Shown piece by piece: positions 32,266 to 41,341 of a DNA stretch of 46,448 bases. Where the stretch lies: assembly GCA_947178215.1 (NCBI GenBank), contig CAMWXJ010000005.1, positions 77,795 to 124,242 on the forward strand. The letters are read 5' to 3'. The translations under genes were made by a program, and so were the position numbers. Under the pieces are notes generated by a model. The model made no database searches. It worked only from the letters and a program-made list of their open reading frames with translations, and was not told the origin of the DNA. The stretch is from an uncultured Porphyromonadaceae bacterium. Lineage in GTDB: Bacteria; Bacteroidota; Bacteroidia; Bacteroidales; Muribaculaceae. Within the stretch, counting starts at the first letter, position 1; each line of letters opens with the position of its first letter.

Positions 32266-32478
32266 GTGAACGTTTATACAACAGTTACAGAAAGAAACAG
32301 CACACTTACAGCTACCGCCATGACTATCTTCACCTACTGGTTGCTCATCATCGCCGCAGTCATAGCCAACCTCACCATCGGATATATCATCAACCGCTAC
32401 GCCCTCCACCGCCACGCGGCGGCTACCTGCGCGACACACCACCGCAGTCAGGCGAAGCGGCAAGTCGGCGAAGCCTGA
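32266..32478 (+). CDS. Doubtful small membrane ORF
   Basis: GTG-started frame of 70 codons, or 52 codons from ATG 32320, with one hydrophobic helix (FTYWLLIIAAVIANLTIGYII) followed by a His/Arg-rich tail. The last 50 bases overlap the 3' end of the GNAT gene on the other strand. The helix looks genuine, but there is no promoter or recognisable relative. Confidence 0.25.
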   Translation: MNVYTTVTERNSTLTATAMTIFTYWLLIIAAVIANLTIGYIINRYALHRHAAATCATHHRSQAKRQVGEA

Positions 32479-32950
32479 AAGCCACTCTCGGCGAACCGTC
32501 GGCGAGTGTTATGACGCCACAGCGCTCGAAGCCCTCCCGCTTTATCGCCGCAAGCATGGGCGCGTTGTCGGCGTGAGTGTCGACACGCACATCCACACCG
32601 CGCGAAAGCGCATAGGCAGTAGCGGCTGAAAACACACCGGCCACACTACCATCCGACGCCACACGGTGAAGCGTTACATAACGCTCCGTTGCCTCATCGG
32701 GCAGCGCCTTGTAAGTAGACTCCGCATCAGTCATGAGGCAGAACGTGGCCACAACCCGCCCCCGGGCCTCAATCACATATCCCCACCCCCGCACTATGTC
32801 GCATCGCGCAGTGTCGGCCGACGGATAGCTGTCGCTCCACTGGCTGAAGTTTCCCGTGGCACGCATATATCGGCGGGCTTCGCCATATATCTCCGCTATG
32901 CGGTCGACATCGCGCTCACAGGCCGCGCGTATCACAAATTCCGGTTCCAT
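32423..32950 (-). CDS. GNAT-family N-acetyltransferase
   Basis: 175 residues from ATG 32950 (MEPEFVIRAACERDVDRI); an ATG at 32971 overlapping the HxlR stop is the alternative. GNAT layout: the N-terminal strand and helix (RIAEIYGEARRYM), the central sheet (GYVIEARGRVVATFCLM), the acetyl-CoA loop region around RVASDGSVAGVFSAATAYA, and the final FERCGVITLADGSPRVAF strand pair. The acceptor substrate is unknown. It follows the HxlR gene by seven bases, so one operon with that regulator. Confidence 0.8.
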   Translation of the reverse strand: MEPEFVIRAACERDVDRIAEIYGEARRYMRATGNFSQWSDSYPSADTARCDIVRGWGYVIEARGRVVATFCLMTDAESTYKALPDEATERYVTLHRVASDGSVAGVFSAATAYALSRGVDVRVDTHADNAPMLAAIKREGFERCGVITLADGSPRVAFRLRRLAASPDCGGVSRR

Positions 32951-32957
32951 ATATCTC

Positions 32958-33329
32958 TCAGTTGCCGACATAACCCCTGCGGTCGGCCAGGATTGCGTCC
33001 ATGTTATCGAGCGACCACGCAAGCAGCGCGTTGACAATAGGCATTAGCGACCGCGCCCGTTCCGTGAGCGCGTATTCTACCCGCGGAGGCACTTCGGGAT
33101 AAACCGTGCGTGTCACGTAGCCGTCCTCTTCAAGAGTGCGGAGGGTGGAAGTAAGCATCTTCTGCGAGATGTCGGCGACAAGGCGTTGCAGCTCTTTGAA
33201 GCGCACGGGGCGATCTTCACGCGCAAGAGTGTAAATCACCAGCAGCGACCACTTGTCGCATATTCGCGCGAGGACATTGCGTATGGGGCAGTCGGGATAC
33301 ACGGCGTCGACCAGTTCCGAGTGATTCAT
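32958..33329 (-). CDS. HxlR-family transcriptional regulator
   Basis: 123 residues from ATG 33329. It has the HxlR/MarR-like winged helix with the conserved cysteine near the start (YPDCPIRNVLARICDKWSLLVIYTL), then RFKELQRLVADISQKMLTSTLRTLEEDG and the wing VTRTVYPEVPPRVEYALTERA. Cysteine-based redox or electrophile sensing is known for some members (HypR, YodB), and Cys plus the CDKW context is compatible with that, but not proof. Divergent from the cupin gene. Inverted repeats between the two promoters are candidate operators. Confidence 0.92.
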   Translation of the reverse strand: MNHSELVDAVYPDCPIRNVLARICDKWSLLVIYTLAREDRPVRFKELQRLVADISQKMLTSTLRTLEEDGYVTRTVYPEVPPRVEYALTERARSLMPIVNALLAWSLDNMDAILADRRGYVGN

Positions 33330-33359
33330 AAGTTGGCAGGGGGATACAGTTTCAGGCTG

Positions 33360-33367
33360 CAAAGTTA
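33360..33367 (-). promoter_or_regulatory. -7 box of the HxlR-GNAT operon
   Basis: TAACTTTG on the minus strand, 30 bases upstream of the HxlR ATG. Confidence 0.6.
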
Positions 33368-33390
33368 CATAAAGAGCCGATTACAGGCAA

Positions 33391-33463
33391 GCATAATTTT
33401 TATGCAAAAAAAACTCACACAGGCAATGCATTATGGCTCAGCAATGGTTACTTCGCGGTAACC
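33391..33463. promoter_or_regulatory. Inverted repeats between divergent HxlR and cupin promoters
   Basis: GCATAA/TTATGC (33391-33405, 3-base centre) and GGTTAC/GTAACC (33446-33463, 6-base centre) lie between the two -7 boxes. Either could bind the dimeric HxlR protein. Confidence 0.4.
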
Positions 33464-33484
33464 GACTATCCTGCAAGTGCCTAC

Positions 33485-33515
33485 TTGCGTATATCCGATT
33501 GTCGTTCTAATTTTG
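33485..33515 (+). promoter_or_regulatory. Promoter of the cupin gene
   Basis: TTG at 33485-33487 and TAATTTTG at 33508-33515 with a 20-base spacer: a complete Bacteroidota promoter, about 50 bases upstream of the ATG. Confidence 0.65.
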
Positions 33516-33564
33516 CCACCACAAAAACAATCGTCAACCACATTTCATAACCATTGCATTTGTC

Positions 33565-34005
33565 ATGACACAGACAGCATCCTCAACCAACTTCACTGCT
33601 ATCAATCTCGGCCGCCTCGGCGACCTCGACAATTATGTACTCGAACTCGCCCCCGGTGTCAAGATTCCCGGCAAGGTGTTCGGCGGCAACGCCGTAGGCG
33701 CCACCGGGGCGGAGTTCTCCTTCCAGACATTCGCTCCCGGCACCGAGACCGGCTTCCTCCACACCCATAAAAACCACGAAGAGCTCTACTTCTTCCTCAG
33801 CGGCGAAGGCGAGTTTCAGGTCGACGGCAGGGTGTTTCCCGTAACTGAGGGCAGTGTGGTGCGTATTGCACCCGCAGGACGCCGCAGCGTGCGCAACAAC
33901 GGTACAGCGCCCCTCGTAATGCTCTGCATACAGTACAAGGCCGGCAGCTTCACCGAAGCCGATGCCGCCGACGGCGACATCATCGGCGGCCCGGTCGAGT
34001 GGTGA
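33565..34005 (+). CDS. Cupin-domain protein
   Basis: 146 residues, one small cupin barrel. Cupin motif 1 is FLHTHKNHEELYFFLSGEGEF, with the usual metal-binding His-x-His, Glu and spacing. Motif 2 (GSVVRIAPAGRRSVRNNG) has Arg where the third metal histidine is usually found, so metal binding may be altered. No signal peptide. Enzymatic role unknown; such cupins are frequent neighbours of HxlR regulators (inference: it is the HxlR target). Confidence 0.85.
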   Translation: MTQTASSTNFTAINLGRLGDLDNYVLELAPGVKIPGKVFGGNAVGATGAEFSFQTFAPGTETGFLHTHKNHEELYFFLSGEGEFQVDGRVFPVTEGSVVRIAPAGRRSVRNNGTAPLVMLCIQYKAGSFTEADAADGDIIGGPVEW

Positions 34006-34049
34006 CCGCCCGAAACATGACCTCACCGCGACACAACGACCTCATCGAC

Positions 34050-34095
34050 CGCTCCCCCGGTAACCGCTCTCTATAAGGCAGATACCGGGGGAGCG
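34050..34095 (+). terminator. Hairpin after the cupin gene
   Basis: Perfect 13-base arms (CGCTCCCCCGGTA and TACCGGGGGAGCG) with a 20-base loop. There is no U-run, so termination is likely but not certain. Confidence 0.5.
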
Positions 34096-34240
34096 CCGTA
34101 ACACGCCGGCATGACGCGCCTGACGGCCCCGCGCTCAGCACGGCAACAATCGTACCGACGGCTGCGTTCTCCGCCACAAGCATCACATTTTTTATCCGTT
34201 AATGTAGGGGACAAGTAAGCTTAGTGTCGGAAATTGTGAT

Positions 34241-34248
34241 TAACTTTG
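34241..34248 (+). promoter_or_regulatory. -7 box of the TPR/beta-barrel operon
   Basis: TAACTTTG followed by CAAG, 32 bases upstream of the TPR gene ATG. Confidence 0.6.
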
Positions 34249-34280
34249 CAAGATAGTAAACACTCACCCGAATATTCATC

Positions 34281-37200
34281 ATGTCCTACCGCAATATACT
34301 CGCAGCGATGGGGGCCGCGGCCGCCATGTGGCTTGCTGTTCCGGCCGTCGCGCAGATTAATCTGCCCTCGTCACCCGGTTTCCTCGACCGCGCCGCAGCC
34401 ATGGCCACGGATGCCAACCCGCGCGGCACTATCGACCAGGCCTTACGCTCGCTCTCGCTCTATCCCTCAGCCGAAGGAGCGGAAAAAGCATCGTTTCTAA
34501 AAGCCGTGGCGGCGCTCCGCGAGCGCGATGTCGACGCGCCTCAGCTCCTCGACACCTTCGCCGCCGATTATCCCCAGAGCCCGCGCGCCCTTAACGCACG
34601 CATTGCAGCCGCCGACTGGTATTTCGCCATGCACGACTATGCCGAGGCTCTGCGCCGGTATGAGAAGCTCGATGCGTCGGGGCTCAACGGCATCAATGCC
34701 GCCGCCCTGCGCTTCCACACAGCTTTCTGTCGCCTCCTCATGGCCGATTACGGCAGCGCCGCCGCCGGATTCGCTGAGGTGACACGCACCAGGGATGCCG
34801 GTGAGTACCTCGCTCCGTCGATTTTCTATCTCGGCTATATCGACTACTGCAACGGCGACACCGACGCCGCCATGAAGCGTTTCAACGCCGTAGCCAACGA
34901 CCCCGAGACCGGTCCTGCCTCCGAAGCCTACAAGGCGCAGATATATTACTCGCAAGGCAACTACGAGAAAGCGCTCGCCGCCGCGCGCAAAGTGATTAAA
35001 AGCAACCTCGCCGCATTTCACCCCGAGGCTCGCCGCATAGCCGGCGAAAGCCTCTACAATCTCGGGCGCACTGACGAGGCAGTGCCACTGCTTTGGGTAT
35101 ATGCGCAGGCCGTCGACAATCCCTCACTCTCGGCACTCTACATACTCGGCACCGACGAGTACCACAACGGCCGCTACACGGAAGCAGCGTCGCTCCTCAG
35201 CCACGTCGCTACCGACCCATCGGCCATGGGACAGAGCGCCGGACTTTTCCTGGGACAGTCGTATCTGAAAACCGGCAATACCAACGCCGCTCTGCTCGCA
35301 TTCGAGCGTGCAATGAACTCAAATTACGACGCCTCGATAGCCGAGACCGCAGCCTACAATCACGCCGTGGCCGGGCTCAATGGCGCAAGCGCACCCTTTG
35401 CAAGCTCCGTGGCTGCGCTCGAGGACTTCCTCAACCGCTACCCCGACAGCGAGTATGCCCCCAACGTAGAGGAGTATATCGTCAACGGCTATATGACCGA
35501 CCGAAACTACGAGGCCGCTCTCGCAAGCATCGATCGCCTTAAACATCCGAGCGACCGCATCCGCAGCGCGCGCCAGCGCGTGGTCTATGCTCTCGGCGCT
35601 CGCGAATATGGCGAGGGCAAATACCGTTCGGCTCTCACCCGCTTCAAGGAAGCAGCGGCGCAGACCGCCAAGCCTTACGACGCTTCAATCGCGCGCTCTG
35701 CCACACTGTGGAAAGGCATGAGCGAGATAGCACTCGACCGAAATGCCGACGCCGCCACCACCCTCCGCGGCTATGTAAGCAGCGCCAGATCCGGAGATGC
35801 CGACCTCCCGATAGCACAATACAACCTCGGCTACGCCCTGTGGTCCAACGAACACTACGACGAAGCCGCCGACGCATTTGCCGCCGTAGGTGCAAACGGT
35901 TCGGTAGCTTCACGCATACGCTCCGACGCCCGCGCCCGTGTGGCCGACGCTCACTTTCTGCGCTCCGACTTCGCCGGTGCCGCCAAAGAGTATGCCGAGG
36001 CTTACCGGCTTAACCCCGACGCTGCCGACTACGCGCTGTATCAGGAAGCGCTCATGCGTGGCCTACAACGCGACCACAAGGACAAGATTGCGGCGCTCGA
36101 CGCATTTGCCGAACGATTCCCCACTTCGGCCCTACGTCCCGACGCGATGCTCGAAAAGGCCGAGAGTCAGATTGCACTCGGCAACAACGAGGGCGCTATT
36201 GCCACTTACGAGAGCCTGACGACACTCTATCCCGCCACAGCGGCAGCCCGCCAGGGCCGCCTCCGCATGGCCGTGACACGCGCCAACGCGGGTCAGACCG
36301 ACCGCGCTCTTGCCGACTACCGCACTCTCGTGGAGGAATATCCGTCGAGCGCGGAAGCGCGTATGGCTGTCGACGACCTTAAACGCATCTACACCGACCG
36401 CGGCGACGTGGAGGCCCTCACCTCATGGCTCGGAAGCGTCAAGGACGCCCCGGCGCTCGACCCGTCAGACCTCGACAATCTCGCTTTCGCCGCCGCAGAA
36501 AAGGAATATATGGAGAGCGACCGCACCGACCGCATCAGCGCCTATCTCAAAGACTATCCAAATGGCGTCAACTATCCTCGCGCCCTCTACTACATGGCAG
36601 AAGCCGCCGCGCTCGAAAACAAATACGACCAGGCTTACAGCTACGCGGAGAGCCTGCTTGAACGCTACCCCGACTCGGAGGCCGCTCCCGACGCACTGTT
36701 GATACGCGCCGACGCCGAGGCTGCCTCAGGCAAGACCGAAGCCGCCCTCGCAAGCTACACCTCGCTGGCTGATCGCGCCGCCAACCCGTCGCAACTGTCG
36801 CGTGCCCGCATGGGTATGCTCCGCGCCGCCACCGACCTCGAACGCAACGAAGTGGCCCTCGACGCCGCCGACCGCATTCTCGCCTCGACAGCCACCGGCT
36901 CGGCCGACCGCAATGAAGTGCTTATGCTCCGAGGCCTCGCTCTCGACCGGCTCGGTCGTCACGGCGACGCCGACACACAATGGCAAGAGCTTATCAAGAG
37001 TGCCCCCGACAACATAAACGCCGCCCGCGCTGCCGTGGAACGCGCCACGTCAATGTACAACCGCGGCCTCACCTCCGACGCCCACAAGGCCACCGACGAC
37101 TTCATCAACTCCAACCCGCCGTCGCAGTACTGGCTCGCACGCGCGTTTATCCTCCTCAGCGACATACTCCGCGCCGAGGGCAACGACTTCGAGGCGCAGG

Positions 37201-37283
37201 AATATCTCAACTCCGTGCGCTCCAACTATCCCGGCGACGAGACCGACATCATGCAGATGATTGACAGCCGATTGAAGAATTAA
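34281..37283 (+). CDS. Large periplasmic tetratricopeptide-repeat protein
   Basis: 1000 residues. A signal peptide ends at about residue 24 (AVPAVAQ). Almost all the rest is a superhelix of TPR/Sel1-like repeats: recurring patterns such as AL..YEKL, AYKAQIYYSQGNYEKALAAARK, AQYNLGYALWSNEHYDEAADAF, NNEGAIATYESLTTLYP and KYDQAYSYAESLLERYPDSEAAPDALL. Such tandem repeats suit a scaffold in the periplasm, and BamD/YbgF-like repeats are included. The next gene encodes an outer-membrane beta-barrel and starts 34 bases later; TPR plus barrel pairs are recurrent in Bacteroidota, suggesting a two-part envelope complex of unknown purpose. No enzymatic domain seen. Confidence 0.85.
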   Translation: MSYRNILAAMGAAAAMWLAVPAVAQINLPSSPGFLDRAAAMATDANPRGTIDQALRSLSLYPSAEGAEKASFLKAVAALRERDVDAPQLLDTFAADYPQSPRALNARIAAADWYFAMHDYAEALRRYEKLDASGLNGINAAALRFHTAFCRLLMADYGSAAAGFAEVTRTRDAGEYLAPSIFYLGYIDYCNGDTDAAMKRFNAVANDPETGPASEAYKAQIYYSQGNYEKALAAARKVIKSNLAAFHPEARRIAGESLYNLGRTDEAVPLLWVYAQAVDNPSLSALYILGTDEYHNGRYTEAASLLSHVATDPSAMGQSAGLFLGQSYLKTGNTNAALLAFERAMNSNYDASIAETAAYNHAVAGLNGASAPFASSVAALEDFLNRYPDSEYAPNVEEYIVNGYMTDRNYEAALASIDRLKHPSDRIRSARQRVVYALGAREYGEGKYRSALTRFKEAAAQTAKPYDASIARSATLWKGMSEIALDRNADAATTLRGYVSSARSGDADLPIAQYNLGYALWSNEHYDEAADAFAAVGANGSVASRIRSDARARVADAHFLRSDFAGAAKEYAEAYRLNPDAADYALYQEALMRGLQRDHKDKIAALDAFAERFPTSALRPDAMLEKAESQIALGNNEGAIATYESLTTLYPATAAARQGRLRMAVTRANAGQTDRALADYRTLVEEYPSSAEARMAVDDLKRIYTDRGDVEALTSWLGSVKDAPALDPSDLDNLAFAAAEKEYMESDRTDRISAYLKDYPNGVNYPRALYYMAEAAALENKYDQAYSYAESLLERYPDSEAAPDALLIRADAEAASGKTEAALASYTSLADRAANPSQLSRARMGMLRAATDLERNEVALDAADRILASTATGSADRNEVLMLRGLALDRLGRHGDADTQWQELIKSAPDNINAARAAVERATSMYNRGLTSDAHKATDDFINSNPPSQYWLARAFILLSDILRAEGNDFEAQEYLNSVRSNYPGDETDIMQMIDSRLKN

Positions 37284-37317
37284 CAGTCACCTCCTCACCC
37301 CCACTATCCATTTTGCC

Positions 37318-39093
37318 ATGACCAGCAGAATTATAATATCGCTACTTGCAGCGGCCACGATGCTCCCCGCCGCCGCACAGGTATCAAAAGAAATTACCGT
37401 GGAGCGCGAGGTTGTGCCGACAGTGCGAAGCGCCTCTCCACTCACGTTCACGCCTTCGGTGACTCTCCCGGCTACCCCCCGGCCCACGCTCTCTTACAGC
37501 GACTACACTTCCATGGCGCGAATACCGTCGCTCTTCCACACGCTCGAACCGGCGGCCGTGGGCGACTCGATCGCCGCAACACCTTACCGAGGCTATGCGG
37601 CGATAGGCTACTTCCCCGCTTTCAACCTCGGCGCGTCGGCCGGATACAGGCTTCTCGACCGCAGCAACACCACGCTCGACGCCTGGATGCAATACAACGG
37701 CGACCGCTATAACTTCAATATGCCCGACGGAGCCGATACAAAGAAGTCGCACCTGCAAAGCCACGATGCCGCGGTAGGGCTGAATCTCAACGCTGCCGGC
37801 AATAACTCGGCACTGTTCAACCTCACACTCGACTACGCTTTCTCGGCGTTCAACAATCCGCTCTACGCGTCGTCGTCTTTCGCGGCACGCAAGGACCAGA
37901 AGCTCAACCGCCTCAACGCCCGCGCCTCATACTCGGGCAAGAGCAGTGCCCTCGACTATTCGGTAGGGCTCGGCTATCATCTCTTCGGATTCACTACCGG
38001 AATCAAACCGGAGAGCGGCACGGTGAGCACGACGGGCAACATCGACCCTGTGTCGGAAAACCGTCTCGCCCTGCAAGGCTCGGTGTTCGCCTGCATCGAC
38101 GACAACAGCAGCTTCGGCATCGACCTCGACGCCTCGATGCTCGGCCACTCCAAGTCGGGAATGGCCCTCACCGACGAGCAGGGGCGCGCAATGACTATTG
38201 CAGAGCGCGCCGGCAAGACCACGGGACTCATATCGGCAACACCGGCCTACAAATACGCCGTCGACAATTTCAGCCTCAAAGCGGGCATTCGCATCGACTA
38301 TACGTTTGGCAGCCCCGACAACAAATTCCACATTGCCCCTGACGTCAAGGCGGCCTGGACCCCCTCGCAGAGCTTCACTCTCTACGGCCAGGCGCGCGGC
38401 GGCGAAGTGATGAACACTATGGGTGAGCTTTACGCCATAGAGCGATATATCAGCCCCATGCTGTGGTACGACATGTCGCACGTGCCCGTGGTGGCCGAGG
38501 CAGGCTTCCGCGTAGGACCGTTCAAGGGCTTCGCGCTCAACCTAAGCGCCACATACGCCGCTGCCGACAATTGGCTCATGCCCGGCCAGCCGCTTACGGG
38601 CGGTCTTATATTCCAGGCCACACGGATGCGCGGCTGGAAATTCCACGCCGCCGCCGAGTACTCTTACAGCAACTTAGCCACGCTGGCCCTGTCCGGCTCC
38701 GTCAACCCCCAGAAAGACGGTGACGCCGAGTCAGGCTTCTATACCGACCGCGACCGCGCCAAATATATCTTTGACGCCCAGCTCACCCTCCGCCCGCTCG
38801 ATCAGCTCGACATCATAGCCGGCTACGAACTCCGCGCCTGCCGCAGCGTACGTTACTTTTACCCGGGCGAGCAGTCGGGCACCTTGGCCGACATCCCCTT
38901 TGACGGCGCGACGACCTACTGCGAGAATCTCGAAAACCTTGCCAATCTGCGTGTAGGCGCGTCATGGCGTTTCACTCCCGCCTTCACGGTGTTCCTCCGT
39001 GCCGACAATCTGCTCGGCCGCAAGACACCCCTTCTCTCACTTTTGCCCGGACAGGGCGTACACGGCCTCGCCGGCATTGCCTATAAATTCTGA
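37318..39093 (+). CDS. Outer-membrane beta-barrel protein without plug domain
   Basis: 591 residues. The signal peptide (MTSRIIISLLAAATMLPAAAQ) is followed by ITVEREVVPTVRSA, a segment that resembles a TonB box plus linker, but there is no plug domain. The barrel begins at about residue 90 and consists of regular strands with aromatic girdles (AAIGYFPAFNLGASAGYRL, LDAWMQYNGDRYNF, and so on). It ends in the outer-membrane signature AGIAYKF with a terminal Phe. It follows the TPR gene and precedes a glycosyltransferase by three bases. Function unknown; probably the membrane partner of the TPR protein. Confidence 0.8.
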   Translation: MTSRIIISLLAAATMLPAAAQVSKEITVEREVVPTVRSASPLTFTPSVTLPATPRPTLSYSDYTSMARIPSLFHTLEPAAVGDSIAATPYRGYAAIGYFPAFNLGASAGYRLLDRSNTTLDAWMQYNGDRYNFNMPDGADTKKSHLQSHDAAVGLNLNAAGNNSALFNLTLDYAFSAFNNPLYASSSFAARKDQKLNRLNARASYSGKSSALDYSVGLGYHLFGFTTGIKPESGTVSTTGNIDPVSENRLALQGSVFACIDDNSSFGIDLDASMLGHSKSGMALTDEQGRAMTIAERAGKTTGLISATPAYKYAVDNFSLKAGIRIDYTFGSPDNKFHIAPDVKAAWTPSQSFTLYGQARGGEVMNTMGELYAIERYISPMLWYDMSHVPVVAEAGFRVGPFKGFALNLSATYAAADNWLMPGQPLTGGLIFQATRMRGWKFHAAAEYSYSNLATLALSGSVNPQKDGDAESGFYTDRDRAKYIFDAQLTLRPLDQLDIIAGYELRACRSVRYFYPGEQSGTLADIPFDGATTYCENLENLANLRVGASWRFTPAFTVFLRADNLLGRKTPLLSLLPGQGVHGLAGIAYKF

Positions 39094-39096
39094 TTC

Positions 39097-39858
39097 ATGG
39101 CCAACGATTCGCTTGTAATCATCCCTACCTACAACGAGAAGGAAAACATCGCCGCGATAATAGACGCAGTGATGGCCCTCCCGACACCCTACGACATACT
39201 TGTCATCGACGACGGCTCACCCGATGGCACAGCCGAAATCGTGCGGCGCAAGATGGCCGAACTCCCCGGGCGCATCAACATGATTGAGCGCCGTGGCAAG
39301 CTCGGACTCGGCACCGCCTACATCGCCGGCTTCAAATGGGCGCTCGAACATCCGCAATACGAGTATATCTTCGAGATGGATGCCGACTTCAGCCACGCTC
39401 CCGCCGACCTCGAAAAGCTCCGCGCCGCGTGTGCCGACGAAGGTGCCGACATGTCTGTCGGCTCACGCTATATCACCGGTGTCAATGTGGTGAACTGGCC
39501 TATGGGGCGTGTGCTCATGAGCTACTACGCATCGGCCTACGTGCGTATCGTCACCGGCATGCCGGTGCGCGACACCACAGCCGGCTTCGCCTGCTACACG
39601 CGCCGTGTTCTTCAAGCCCTACCACTCGACGACATACGCTTCAAGGGATATGCGTTCCAGATTGAAATGAAGTTCACCACCTACAAGTATGGTTTCAAGA
39701 TTAAGGAGGTGCCCATAGTGTTTGTCAACCGTATTCTCGGTACAAGCAAGATGAGCTCCGGAATATTCTCGGAAGCGTTCCTCGGAGTGCTCAGGCTCAA
39801 ACTGTCGAGCCTCTTCACCAAATATCCCGACTATTCACGCAAAAACAACACTCACTGA
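39097..39858 (+). CDS. Polyprenol-phosphate mannosyltransferase-like GT2 (DPM1 type)
   Basis: 253 residues, close to the size of soluble bacterial DPM1 homologues without a membrane extension. The GT2 fold has the N-terminal PTYNEKENI, nucleotide-sugar motif VIDDGSPDGTAEI, the acidic DADFSH motif for metal binding, GSRYITG and the lipid-facing RDTTAGFACYTRR. GTSKMSSG follows near the C-terminus. The predicted reaction is transfer of mannose or a similar sugar from GDP/UDP-sugar to polyprenyl phosphate at the inner membrane. The ATG lies three bases after the barrel gene, and the stop shares one base with the dihydroorotase start. Confidence 0.88.
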   Translation: MANDSLVIIPTYNEKENIAAIIDAVMALPTPYDILVIDDGSPDGTAEIVRRKMAELPGRINMIERRGKLGLGTAYIAGFKWALEHPQYEYIFEMDADFSHAPADLEKLRAACADEGADMSVGSRYITGVNVVNWPMGRVLMSYYASAYVRIVTGMPVRDTTAGFACYTRRVLQALPLDDIRFKGYAFQIEMKFTTYKYGFKIKEVPIVFVNRILGTSKMSSGIFSEAFLGVLRLKLSSLFTKYPDYSRKNNTH

Positions 39859-41237
39859 TGCTGCTGATATATAACGCGCGCATTGCCGGAACAAGCCGCG
39901 AAGGCGAAGCGCCGGTAATAGAATGTGGTTGGCTCACAGCCGACGGCGACACCATAACGGGCGTCGGCGATGGTAACCCCGAACCCGGTCTGCTCGACCG
40001 CGACGATGTGACAAAAGTCGACGCTGCGGGTCGCTTGCTCATGCCGGGTGTAATCGACACGCATGTGCATTTCCGCGATCCTGGACTCACCCACAAGGGC
40101 GACATTGCCACCGAAAGCGCTGCTGCCGTGGCCGGAGGCGTGACATCCTATCTCGAAATGCCCAACACCAAGCCTCCCACGGTGACATTGGAGGCATGGG
40201 AAGCCAAAATGGCCCGCGCCGCCGAAGCGTCGACCGCCAACTACGGCTTTTTCATCGGAGCCACTGACAACAATCTCGACTCGGTGCTTCTCCGCGCCGA
40301 CTACTCGCGCATACCGGGTGTAAAACTGTTTCTCGGCTCGTCGACGGGCGGAATGCTCGTGGGCGACAACAACATCATAGCCCGCATCATGCGCGAGTTA
40401 CCTACTCTCATTGCCGTGCATGCCGAGGACGAGGCCACGATACGACGCAACCGTGAGGCACTCGTCGCACGGTACGGCGAGGAACTGCCTATCGCCTGTC
40501 ACCCCGTGATACGCGACCATGACGCCTGCTTTGAGGCAACATCACGAGCCGTAAAGCTCGCGAAAGAAACGGGAGCGCGGCTTCATGTATGCCATCTGTC
40601 GACCTCCGACGAGCTACGCCTCTTCCAGGCCGGCCCCGTGAGCGGCAAGAGCATCACCGCCGAGACCTGCCCTCAGTATCTTGTGTTCAGCGACGAGATG
40701 TATTCCGCGCTCGGCTCACGCATCAAGTGCAATCCGGCCATCAAGCGTCCCACCGACCGCGACGACCTCCGCTTCGCAGTGGCCCACGATGTCATTGACA
40801 CGATAGCCACCGACCACGCCCCTCACCTACTCGCAGAGAAGCAGGGCACGGCGCTCACCGCCGCGTCGGGCATGCCGTCGGTGCAATGGTCGCTTCCTGT
40901 GATGATGCAGACCGTAGCCGAGGGCTGGTTCACACTCCCCAAGATAGTCGAGAAAATGTGCACCGCCCCGGCAATTCTCTACGGCATAGAAGGGCGCGGA
41001 GCACTCGTCGAGGGCTACAAAGCCGACCTCGTGTTGTTTGACACCGAAGCCGAGCCGTGGCGCATCACCGACGAGGCGTGTATCGGACGTGCGGGCTGGA
41101 CACCCTATGCCGGCCTCGAACTTGGCGGCCGCGTCGACGCTACATGGGTCAACGGCCGAATGGTCTATTCGGGCGGCGTGGTGCATGCGTGCGCCAAAGC
41201 GGCCCAGGCCCTCCGGTTTACGCCAAAGGCACGATAA
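39858..41237 (+). CDS. pyrC: Dihydroorotase (class I type)
   Basis: 459 residues. Amidohydrolase fold with the first metal motif DTHVHFRDPG (His69, His71), the carboxylated lysine at Lys156 (GVKLFLGSSTGG), the next ligand VHAED, HVCHLST with the following histidine, and ATDHAPH with the catalytic Asp. PQYLVFSD and KCNPAIK, which bind substrate, are present. It closes N-carbamoyl-aspartate to dihydroorotate in pyrimidine synthesis. Its start overlaps the glycosyltransferase stop (TGATG), so a biosynthetic enzyme is coupled to an envelope operon. All metal ligands are intact, so it is expected to be active. Confidence 0.93.
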   Translation: MLLIYNARIAGTSREGEAPVIECGWLTADGDTITGVGDGNPEPGLLDRDDVTKVDAAGRLLMPGVIDTHVHFRDPGLTHKGDIATESAAAVAGGVTSYLEMPNTKPPTVTLEAWEAKMARAAEASTANYGFFIGATDNNLDSVLLRADYSRIPGVKLFLGSSTGGMLVGDNNIIARIMRELPTLIAVHAEDEATIRRNREALVARYGEELPIACHPVIRDHDACFEATSRAVKLAKETGARLHVCHLSTSDELRLFQAGPVSGKSITAETCPQYLVFSDEMYSALGSRIKCNPAIKRPTDRDDLRFAVAHDVIDTIATDHAPHLLAEKQGTALTAASGMPSVQWSLPVMMQTVAEGWFTLPKIVEKMCTAPAILYGIEGRGALVEGYKADLVLFDTEAEPWRITDEACIGRAGWTPYAGLELGGRVDATWVNGRMVYSGGVVHACAKAAQALRFTPKAR

Positions 41238-41256
41238 ATACCTCACAACTATACAT

Positions 41257-41307
41257 CATCCATCCCCGGCACACGACTGCGACAGCAGATTGCGCCGGGG
41301 ATGGATG
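41257..41307. terminator. Bidirectional terminator between pyrC and the GH13 gene
   Basis: 14-base arms CATCCATCCCCGGC and GCCGGGGATGGATG, followed by TTTATGTT on the plus strand; the two convergent genes end on either side. Confidence 0.75.
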
Positions 41308-41341
41308 TTTATGTTCTGCCGTAAAGTTACGGAAGCAGGAA

